A stretch of DNA of 64,000 bases from Orientallactaga sibirica (lineage: Eukaryota > Chordata > Mammalia > Rodentia > Dipodidae), in assembly GCA_036365145.1 (NCBI GenBank), contig JAEOAD010000005.1, positions 7,297,001-7,361,000 on the forward strand, read 5' to 3'. The translations under genes and the position numbers were made by a program. This document shows, piece after piece, positions 24,401 through 36,400 of this stretch (its first letter is position 1; every line of letters starts with the position of its first letter). Below the pieces are notes generated by a model that was given only the letters and a program-made list of their open reading frames with translations, searched no databases and was not told where the DNA came from.

Positions 24401-27400
24401 GTGTGTGAGCGTACCTGTTGGACGCTGAGAGGTGTCAGGATCTCTTCTCCCCTGAGGAACATGGATCTCTGGGTTAGAGCATCTGTCAGCTGTGCTGGAT
24501 CCAGCCCAAGTAACTCTGCAGACCTGCCCAAAGCTGAAAGTGAAGAATAAGGCACAGGTAGACCTCCAGCTGCCCAAATGCACCCGCTGCTGGACTCAGG
24601 ATGGGTTCAAGCCTAAGTATACACAGTAACACCAGAAAGCAGAGAACATTCTTTGGTCTCGGCCAGAAGTGTTGGAATGCACGTTAGTACCAAGCCCGAG
24701 TACCCTTGGCACATCCCAGGTAGAACCTAGTTCTGGGACAAGGCATCTGCTGGTCATTCCAGGACCCTGAAGAGCTTTGTGACCCCTTTCGTTGAGGGCA
24801 CTCAGACGTTACTGGCTTTGCCACTCTCATTTCTCTCTAGAATATACTACGGTTTTCATGACATGTTATAAACGGAATACAGAAGCAGATGTAACAACCT
24901 AACTGGCATCTGTGATGAGTGGTGAGGACTCAGGGCTAGATGAGATCTCTGTCTGGTCCCCTCCAGACCTCCGGGAACAGTGAGACGAGCGTGTGGCAGG
25001 CTGTCAGAGCTGGAGGATGGGGAGGAGTGCCGTGTCATGTGTTCTCCCGGGCATGACATGGCCATTGCATTCATGACCTCACAGTGACGTCTTCACTTGC
25101 ACAAAACCCGCACAATATTGGGCCGTCAACATTCTGTCACGACAGTAGAGGCGGGCACGAGGTTTCATGTCTCCCTGAGGAGGTACTAGCAGTTCTCACT
25201 GACTTTCTTTCTACTTTGAAAACAATCTAGTAAATAAAAATATACTTAAGGGGCTGGAGAGATGAGTTAGTGGTTAAGGCACAGGTCTGGGAAGTCTAAG
25301 GACCCCAGTTCGATTTCCCAGGACCCACGTAAGCCAGCTGTACATGGTGGCACATGCATCTGGAGTTCCTTTGCAGTAGCTGGAGGCCCTGGTGCCCCCA
25401 TTCGCTCCATCTGCCTCCGTCTCTCTCTCTTTCAAATAAATAAATAAATAAATTTTAAATACATTTAATATTCCATGGGTTTATTATTAAGTAAATTAAT
25501 AAATATATTAACTTCCTCAAGGTTTTTGTTTTTGCAACAGTCTCACTAGGTAGCCCAGGCTAGCTATGCAGTCAGTATGTAGCCTAGGCTGGCCTTCAAC
25601 TAACCATCCTCCTGCTCAGCCTCCCATGTGCGGAGATTACAGGCCTGTCCAACCAACACACACCACCTTTTCAGTTTTCACTTCTAACTAATGCTAAAAC
25701 AAGCATAACCCAGAAAAGCGGACCCTCTTGGGGTCCTGTGACTCCAGAAAGGACTGAGGATTGAGAGGATCAAGCATTGGATCATTACTGAGCCACACAT
25801 GGTCCCTCCAGAATCACGTTGACATCTAACACATCAAACTCCCAACTTCTATGATCGCATCTATTGCTTCTGTCAGAAAACTCGAGATGTATATTAAAAA
25901 AAATGGGGTCTGGGGAGGTGGCTCAGTAGTTAAAAGGGGCTTGTAAAGCTTTCCGGCCTGGCTTCAATACCCATATAAAGCCAGACTCCAAAAGTGGTGC
26001 ATATGTGACCTTTGTTTGCAGGCAGGAGAGTCTGATGTGTCTGTAAACACACACATGCATGCAAGTAATTAAAAAAAATCTGACCTAGTCTCCAGGGAAC
26101 CCTTCAGAGAGGAAAGCGCTAGTGGTGAGAGCTAAACCCACAAGAAGGGGCACCTGGCAGTGCTGAGTTGTGAAGCCGTCATTCTTTTTTTTCAAGGTAG
26201 GGTCTTGCTCTAGCCCAGGCTGACCTGGAATTCACTATGTATTCTCAGGGTGGCCTTGAACTTAGGGCGATCCTCCCACCCCTGCCTCCTGAGTGCTGGG
26301 ATTAAAGGTGTGCGCCCCCACGCCCGGCTTGAAGCTGTCATTCTGCTCAGAACACCCCACATGACGACTCCGGAACCACAAAACCACACAAAGCGGCGCC
26401 CCTGACTCCACCAGGTGCCACATCAAGTCCTCACTGCTCCTTTCTCTACTTATTTGGCCCATTTTCCTTCTTAGTAAGAACAAGAATGTAAGCACCATCT
26501 CCACTCAGTACCCACCTTTCACGTGCTCAGATTCTGCACTACACTTCATGTCGGACTCAGCCCCAGTCCTACAGGTCTTGAGCTGGGTGTACAGCTCACT
26601 GGTAAGAGTGTGCTTAGCTACATGAGATCCTGGGTCCAACCCCTAGCACTAAAGGTGGGGGAAATCTGTAGCTCTATTCCAGGTATCAAAAACCTTTTTC
26701 TTTCAAAGGCCAGTCAATTATTTAGCTCTATTCTCTACGAGGAAAGACTAAGGGAGTGAAGGCAGAAGGCAGGCAAGCGTCATGTTACCTGTTTTGAAGG
26801 ACACCTGCGCCCCTCCAGCAGTGATGAATTCTATGTTGCCGAGGTGTAGGATTCCAGCCAGCAATCGCAGAACTTCCCGGACTTCCTCCTTGCTGAACTG
26901 CATCACTTCCATCGCCGTCTGGAAGAAAATAACTGGTGTTTGTGTCATTCTTAACTCGGAAGTAAAACGGCTTGTGGCAATCAAATCAGTAGGTGTCATT
27001 CTCAAGGCAGGAAAGCAAGCGTAGGTGGATAACCAGCCACTCACTCACCATGTTGCCTGGGAGAGGACAGGGAGAAACTGTGGAATGCCCCAGAACCCCA
27101 TCAACACAAGTGACACAAGCGGGCCTTACACACCAGCCTCCTGCTTACACTTGTGAACAATCAGTCACTTGGGGAGTCTCATAATGAGAATGTTAGCAAC
27201 ATGATTTTGTCTACCAATATCAAAGCATATCGAATATTGTTTTTTTACTGTTAAAATTTCTTAAAACATTATTTAATTGCATGTGTGTTTGTATGGGCAC
27301 ACCAGGGCCTCTTACTGCTGCAAACAAACACTAGTGGCTGGTGCCACTTTTTGCTAACATGGGTGGTATGGGAACTGAACCCAGCCTGGGAGACTTTGTA

Positions 27401-30400
27401 AGCAAGTGCTTTTAAATGTTGAGCAATCTTCCCAGCCCAAGTATATTGTTTCCTATATGAAGTGTGGGGGGAGGACACAACCCTGGGGCCTTGTCTTAAT
27501 GTCAAATACAACAGGGAGCCAAATAGTTGGAACGAGGTTCCGTATCAGAAACTCAGCATGGAGGAGGGATTTTTGTTCCTATTTTAATAGATATGGAAGG
27601 GACAGCTAAATAGATTGGGATCCATCTCCCTAGACTTTCATCATAAAATTTCCAAGGGTTTTTTTTTTTTTCTTTTCTTTTTTTTTTTTGAGGTAGGGTT
27701 TCACTCTAGCCCAGGCTGACCTGGACTTCATTATGTAGTCTCAGGGTGGCCTGGAACTCATGGTGATCCTCCTACCTCTGTCTCCTGAGTGCTGGGTAAA
27801 GGTGTGCGCTACCATACCACCATGCCCGGTTTAATTATTATTATTATTATTTTTGGTTTTTCGAGGTAGGGTCTCACTCTAGCCCAGGCTGACCTGGAAT
27901 TAGCTATGTAGTCTCAGGGTGGCCTTGAACTCATGGCAATCCTTCTACCTCTGCCTCCTGAGTGCTGGGATTAAAGGCGTGCGCCACCACGCCCGGCTTC
28001 TCTAATGGTTTTTGACACTGTTTCTTGGTCTCAGGAGAGTAACTGGAAGTTCATGGAATGCTGTTTGGGGAAAGTAAGCACTCGCCCACAGAACTGTGTG
28101 ATGAACAAGTATCTGAACAGCAGGTGCTTTCTCAATCATCTCAGGTTCCGTCATTTCCATTGTGATGTAGGAGCCTTACAACCTTCATGTGAGGAAAAGG
28201 CTGTTAAAAAAAGACACCCCCCCCACACACATACACAAAACAGAGGACGGAATTGTTGGTGATACTGAAGAAAATGACCTGCGAAGAGAACCTGAATCCA
28301 AACAAAGCTACAGGAGGCAGGAAAGAAGGAAGCGGCTGTGCACCACTCTGAAGCAGGAGAAATCACAAAAGCAAACACGTAGTTTTAAATTGTGACAAGT
28401 TTAATTTCTTTACAGGGAAAAAGCAGTAAAGCCAGAAAGAAAGGGCTAACAATGGGGAGGGAGACTCCTTCAGAGTTCTCCAGAAAGACGCTTGGGTAGC
28501 AAAGCTAAGTACACAGAGTCACGCTCACCTTCCTAGACATAAAATCCACAGGTTAAAGTGAACCGGAGGTCACGCCTACAAAACCGGCAAATTTCTGAAT
28601 GATACACCTGGACTGCAGAGACCAGGGACATTTTTATCCTGGTTGCTGCTGCTATAAACTGGTGCGACCTTTGCAGAAAACAGGATTATCTGGCGGCACT
28701 ATCCGAGGTCACATCTGTACCCAGTCCTGCAATTTTAATAATTAGGGACAAAGTAATAACGGAGATTCAGGGAAGTGAAGCAGCTCTCTCTTAGCTGTGT
28801 AACAGAGTCAAAGTCCACGTGCAGCAGGTTAGAGTTACTGTCTGTCCGCTCGGGTTAATTTCCAAGGACACAAGAAGAAGAGACACCTGTGCAAACTCCA
28901 AGAATGTGAATGTGGAAACTGATTTCAAGGAAAATTTCTGCAGAAAAGCTTCATAAAATATTCACTATGAGAGGACTGTGAAGATTTTTTTGGAGGTAGG
29001 GTCTTGTTCTAGCCCAGGCTGACCTGGAAGTCACTATGTAGTCTCAGGGTGGCTTTGAACTCAGGGCAATCCTTCTACCTCTGCCTCCTGAGTGCTGGGA
29101 TTAAAGTCATGTGCCGCCACGCCTGGCCAGCTGTGACGTTTTTTTTAAAATTTTTTAAAATTTTTTTGGAGAGAAACAGAGACAGAGAGGGGGGGGGAGA
29201 GGAAGACAGAGATGGGCACAGCAGCAGTGTCTCAGCTGCTGTGAACGAAATCCAGATGTGTGCGCCCCCTTGTGGTCAAGTGCGGCATTGCGCCCTTGCT
29301 TCACTTTTCATCTGGCTAAATGTGGGACCTGGAGAGAGATTGGAACCAGCGTTCTTAGGCTTAGGAGGCAGGCGCCTTAACTGCTAAGCTATCTCTCCAG
29401 CCCAACTGTGATGATTTTTGACAAAACTTTCAAAGGAAAAATATATGTCCTACAATTAGACAAGTCAAATGTAGCAACCAAATTTATTCTAATATTGGAG
29501 TTTGTAAAGGAAATCATATACATTATAAGAAACAATTATATTTGTTATAGCTTAACATAAAAAGTTAAAACTAATTTTTTTCATGTATGTGCTACAGAGC
29601 ATTGAACCTAGGGCCTTGAGCATGTTAGGCAAGCTCTCACACAGCTACACACACTCAGTCCTAACATTGTATTCCTGTTCCTATAGTCATTTTGGTAAGT
29701 CAGAATGGGGGAAAAAAAAGAAACCAAACAAATTGAAAACAGTTCAGCGGGGTGTGGTGGTACATGCCTTTAATCCTAACACTTGGGAGGCAGGGGCATC
29801 GCTGAGTTTAAGGCCAGGGAATTCCAGGTCAGTGAGGGCTAGAGTGAGAACCTAACTCAAAAGAAAAAAAAAAAAAAAAAAAAGAAAGAAAGAAAACAGT
29901 TTAAACAGTGTTGGGCCTAACTGTGGTTGTCAATAGCATGCTCTCTATCTTTAACATGTTGGCAATACTTCTACCAAAACAGAGAGACTTTAATGGGTGG
30001 GTATATAAAGAAACAACTGTCTATTCATTGGAATTCCAATAAGAAACAAGGAATGAAGAATGATCCATGTGGCATGGAGACTGTGAGAAGTTCGGCACAG
30101 AATACATAGTATAGGGGCTGGGGGGCTGCTTCAGTGGTTAATGGCATTTGCTTGCAAAGCCTGCTGGTCTGGGTTCAATTCCCCAGCACCCAAGTAAAGC
30201 CTCTGCCTCCCCAATTGCTGCGATTAAAGTCGTGCACCACCAAGTCCGGCACAGAAGTTTTTAAAAGGAATACATAGTACATTATTTCTCTTGTGGAAAA
30301 TTCTAGAGAAGACACATCTATATCAGATTAACTAAAATCAGACTGTTGGTTTTTGAGGGGCAAGTTTAGGTTCTGAACCTGGCTAGGAAGGGACACAACA

Positions 30401-33400
30401 TCATGTGTGGGGCACAGAACTATGCTTTATCTTGATCATGGCTGGGGGACTGTGGTAGTTTGAATAGATGGCCTCTAATATATTCAGTGTTTTATTATAG
30501 TCTGCATCTGCAGCCACCTGGCTGGAGGCAGTGTCACTGGGTGGATCTTAAGGTGAGGCGGTGGGTTTGAGATTTCCATCTAAAGATATGCAAAGTGTGC
30601 CTAGGGGGAGTTCCTGAGGTGTGTGTGTGGCTTTTGGCTTTTGCTCTCTTGCTGGTCCTGTGAAAAGCAGGCCAGCTTCTTCTGCCTTTATGGAACTTCC
30701 CCTGGATCTGTAAGCTTCAATAAATAATATTCCTTCCTCCATAACTGTGCCTGATCTGGAAGTTCATCTCAACGAACCTGAAGCTGTCTGCTACAGGGAC
30801 ACAGGAGTGTAAATTCAAACTTCAGCAACATACCTAAGTTAAATGGCAGCATTTTATTACCTTACATTATATGCTAATAACATTAATTAAAATATTACTG
30901 ATCACAGGTTGGAGAAATGGCTTAGTGGTTAAGGCACTTGCCTGCAAAGCCAAAGGACCTCAGTTCAACTTCCCCAGGATCCATGTAAGCCAGATGCACA
31001 AGGGGGTACATGCGTCTGGAGTTCATTTGCAGTGGCTGGAGGACCTGGTGCGACCCTTCTCTCTCTCTCTCTCTCTCAAATAAATAAATAAATAAATAAA
31101 TAAAATAATAATAATAAGAAAATATATTTTAAAAATATTACTGATTATTTAATCAAAAGTAGGAAGACTAACTTAATGAATACAAGCAGAAATTTCATGT
31201 AAAGAATAAATTGTTACATGGCATAGTAATTAAACATGAGTGATTTATGATAAAATATAATTAAAGCCAAAAATATGGGTAAGAAATAATAATTTCAGGC
31301 TTTTTTTCTTTTCCATTTTTTTCTAAGTTAGAGTCTTACTCTAGCCCACACTGACCCAGAACTTACCCTGTAGCCTAGGCTGGCAATGAACTCACAGCAA
31401 TTCTCCTACCTCAGCTTCTCAAGTGTAGGGATTATAGGCTCGTGAACCACTGTGTCTGGCTTTTATTTACAAGACTTCCAAAACAATGTTAAAAACCATG
31501 CCATAATCGGAGAAATAAACAAAAAGTTCCTATGTACAAGACTGAACATTTTCCTTTTCTATGACTTAAGTTTTCTTTATATGTGACATGACATATCTAA
31601 AATGAGTTTATAATAATTTTCTAAGCCAAGCCCTGGGCATGGTGGTGCATTGCTATAATCCCAGCACTTGGGTGGCTGAACAAAATGAATGTAAGTTCAA
31701 GGACAGCCTGGACTATATAACGAGATTCTATCTCAAAAATCAAAAGGAAAAAAAGTTTTCCCAAAGCTGATTTTACAATGATCACAGAAATGAAGGTCTT
31801 GGCTAGGTCACCTAGGTCTGTATAATACTAAAAAGAAAGAAGACACAAATAGAATAAGCATACAGTAACAGAAAATTCCCATCAAATGAAAAATATCAAC
31901 ATGTGTTTCATAAAAAAATCCTCTTGAAATCCATACAGAGGTTATAGATGAAAAAACGCCATGATACAAAGTGAATATACATGTTATATTAATGAATTTG
32001 TGAACAGCTCCAAATGAAGAGTCAGTTACCTGGAATATGGTACTGCGTGGTAACTGCATTAATCATTGGGAGAGTGTGGGTTTGTGTGTGTAAACTGCTA
32101 GCAAGAACCTCTATTTACTGTCTCTTGTTGTCCAATTTATAATCATTTTACTGAGCAGTCTCCTATTCCCTTTGGCAAGAGTAGCCACTTAAAGGCTTAT
32201 TATAATTATTTTATTATCTTAAGAATATGGCTCAAAACCAAAAACCTTGGGAAATTTGCAGCATGGCTAAGAATTGCTCAATACTCAGTTATAAAACTGA
32301 AACAGAATTATATGGAGAATTCTCTTTTTTTAAAAAAAAATTATTTATTTACTTGAGAGAGGGGTGCGAGAGGAACAGACACAGAATGAGTGTGCCAGGG
32401 CCTCTTGCCACTAAAACAAACTCTAGATGTGTGTCACTGTGTATCTGGCTTTACATAGGTACTTGGGAATCAAACTTGGACAATCAGGCTTTGCAGCAAG
32501 TGTCTTTAAGAGCCAAGCCATCTCTCAAGCCCCTGGAGTATTTTCAATAATTTTTTTATGAGCACATAAAAAATAGATGTCTGCTAATGCATGTATGTAG
32601 GGTGGGGAGCACGAAAACCATGTGATACAATCTCAATCCTCAAGCAGCAAAGGACGTCATACTAGAAACACAGAAGAGGTGAATAACCCTCGGAAAACAC
32701 AGAGACCTCAGCCGACCTCTGAAAAAATAAATGGTAAGCCTTCTATGCAAGAAGGAGACACTGTTGGGACTCGATACATTACAAATAAGTAATTTAATAG
32801 TAATGTGTTATGTAATGCTATGTTACGATTCATGGCATATTTACTTTAAGGTAAGGGTTATGTGATCTGACATCTGTCAGAACCAAAGTGGTGTCATTTT
32901 TGCCCAACTGTAACTAACAAAGCCAAGAAGTCATGGATCTATGCCTGAGAATGTAAACTACGGCCGAGTCTCTGCTCTGCCAGGACCCCCGAGGCCCGGC
33001 AGCCCACCCAGGATGCTCTATGGGTCTTGGCCTATGCACCCGTGGACAGATGGATGCCACAGTTGTTACTCACACATCCTTATAGCTAAGCGTTGCTTAT
33101 TATTCAAAAAACACCTCTGTAACCTTCCTCATTTTGCCTTTGCAAACTTCCCCTTGCCTCAGCCTCTTTTAACCCACACAGTTCAAGCATCCCCACTGCA
33201 GTGCTACGTCCCAACACACTCATTCTCTTCACAGATTCCGTTTATTTCTGCTTTACGTTGACAACTTCCAAGTTTTCCAAGATGGAAACAGATTGGTGTT
33301 CCTGGCAAAATCGAAGTACAAAGTCAGTCCTTTGGATCATAATAAAACCTGACTCATGTTGAATGAATTTACATGAACATAATCTTGGCCACACACCATT

Positions 33401-36400
33401 CAACACTCCTGGGTACACGTAAGGTCTGTGTAGTCAGGAGATCCCAGCTGTGGGCCCTATCCATATGCAAGGTTTGCAGAGTGAGAGAGAACAGATGAAC
33501 ACTCATCAAAGACTCCTGTTACCTCACACACATTTCTCTAGCCGCCATTCTAGTGGGCTTAATGTAGGCAATAAAATTAATTAGTTGTTATGTCTGACTT
33601 GAAATAGCTTTCATCTTAACTGAAAAATTTATGGTGCAATTTAGAAGGCTATATTAAAAATGGCTACAAAATTGGGAATAAATTCATTGTCTCTGCCCCA
33701 GGGAAAGGCAAGTCTTCCCAAAATACTAATGATATAATCACGAAGAGTTAACATGCTCATTATAGAAATTCAACATATATTATATATAATAATATAAAAT
33801 GCAATGATCATATGAAATAAAGTAATATAGAATTCTGCTACATGAGATAACATCTATTATACATTTTAAAAAATATTTTTATTTATTTATTAGCAACAGA
33901 GAGAGGGCGGGAGGGAGAAAGAGAGACAGAGAGAGAATGGGTATGCCTCTAGCCACTGCAAATGAACTCCAGACATAGGCGCCACCATGTGCATCTGGCT
34001 TACAAGGGACCTGGAGAATCAAACCTGGGTTCTTAAACTTTGTAGGCATGTGCCTTAACCACTAAGCAATCTCTCCAGCCCATCTTTTATACATTAAAAA
34101 AAAATATTTTATTTGAAGGTGGACATGGTAGTCCACACCTTTAATCCCAGCACTCGGGAGGCAGAGGTAGGAGGATCGCAGAGAGTTCGAGGCCACCCTG
34201 AGACTACATAGTAAATTCCAGGTCAGCCTGGGCTAGAGTGAGACCCTACCTCGAAAAACAAAACAAAACAAAAAAATTGAGTGAGAGAGGAAGGAGGAAA
34301 GGAAGGATGGAGGGAGGAAGGGAGAGAGAATGGGCAAACCAGGGCCTCAAGACACTGAACTCCAGATGTGTTTGCTACTTTGTGCATCTGGCTTTATGTG
34401 GGTACTGGGGAATTGTAATCTGAGTCCTTTGGCTTTGCAGGCAAGCACTTTAATCACTAAAAGCCATCTCTCCAGCCTTGTACATATTTTTGTTTGCACA
34501 TTTTTCTGCACATATAATTATTATAAATGGATTTGAAAAATATTTTTAAAATAATACACACACACACGTGTAGTGCTGCCTCCTGCCTGTCTCATTTCTT
34601 CTGTAATAAAGTGTCTGATATTACTAATATACTTGGTATGCTTTACTTGCTATAAGACACCTCCTCTTATAGTTATAATAAATTATTTAAACTGTTCCAA
34701 TGCTTGATTCTCATAGTTTTGGGAAAGAGGAGTACTGGTCCTCCTTTCACTCTCCAAAGCTGCACACCATTCCCTCCCATCCTTCCCTCACTCGATTCCT
34801 GATTCCTGAATCTCTGCTTGGAACTTCCAAAGCAAGGTTAAAATACAATAGTAAAATAAAAATATCACATTTGCGGTCTCACTAACTATCAGTCAGTCTT
34901 CACTGCTGTTTGTGGTGGGCCAACATTAACAAGTAATCATGAATTAAGCAGTTAAGGACCAACAAATCTGATGTATAAAGGGAATATACAACTAGAACAC
35001 TTCTGTTAGTTTTGACAATTTCACATGCAGATCCTCTTTCCTTTCTAGATGATGTAACATTTTGTTGTATCATCACATGCCAAGACCCGTTTTCTCAATG
35101 CGACAATAAAGCTAGTAGGCACGGGGACTGTAACGAACTCTCTGAAGCTGACTGCTAGCTAACAGAAAGAACAAGTTCTGTGTGGGAAGACGCCACCAAG
35201 AGGAAGTCTGAAGAACTGCATCCGAGGCTGGGGGAGCCTCATTGCCAAGTGCACCCTGGTGGCCGGCCAGTGAGCTGGCTGGGTGTGGGCCTACAGCAAA
35301 ACTAGACTCAGATAATCACAGGTCTGGTCTGTCTCCACCAACATTCTTTTATCACAAATTATTGTTCTTTAGCTTCAAGAAAAGAGCAAAAATAGGGGAA
35401 AAAACCTCCGGAGACAAGCTTCCCTGTCATCAAGAATGAGCACTTGGGTTAGAACCAGGCTTTTTCTTTTTTTTTTTTTTTTTTTTTGAGGTAGGGTCTC
35501 TCTCACTCTAGCCCAGGCTGACTTAGAACTCACTATGTAGTCTCAGAGAGGCCTCAAACTCATGGTGATCCTCCTACCTCTGCCACCCAAGTGCTGGGAT
35601 TAAAGGCACGTGCCACCACGCCTGGCTACAACACAGGCTTTTTAAGAGGCAATACTAAATTAATTGTGAAGGTTTTAAGTGAAAAAAGGTCTAGAAGCCG
35701 AAATTTAAATGGAGAAATAGAATTTAAAATACAGTTGTCCCTCCATATTCACAAGGCATTGGGTCCAGGGATCCCCAGGACACAAAAACTTGAAAAAGCT
35801 CTTATAAAACTGTAGTATTTAAACAGGATCCACATATGTCCTCCCACATACTCTGTGTGTGTGTGTGTGTGAGAGACAGATTTTTCTACACAGCCAGTGT
35901 GATCCTGAATTCGCTAAGTAGTCCAAATGGCCTCAGGCTTGCGCAGTCCTCTGACCCTGGCCTCCTCCATGCCAGGATGGCGAGCAAGTGCCACCATATC
36001 TGACTCTTCTGTATACTGATGTACTTTTTTTTTTTTTTTCAAGAACCAGATTTATTTATTTATTTATTTGAGAGTGACAAAGAGGCAGAGAAAGAGGCAG
36101 AGAGAGAGAAAGAGAATGAGCACACTAGGGCCTCCAGCCACTGCAAATGAACTCCAGATGCATGCACCATCTTATGCATCTGGCTTATATGGGTACTAGG
36201 GAATCGAGCCTTGAACCAGTGTCCTTAGGTTTCAAAGGCAAGTGCTTACCCGCTAGGCCAGCTCTCCAGCCCCTGACATACTTCTTTACGAGACAAGATG
36301 GTATGCAGCCCATGCTGGCCTTGAACTTCTGTTCTTCCTAAGTCCACCTTCCCGGTTCTGGGATTACAGACAAGTGCACCACGCCTCACTCTCATGCACA

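Noticed and set aside
21000..24412. CRISPR array
   Set aside because: The units are contiguous tandem copies without unique spacers, in a mammalian intron.
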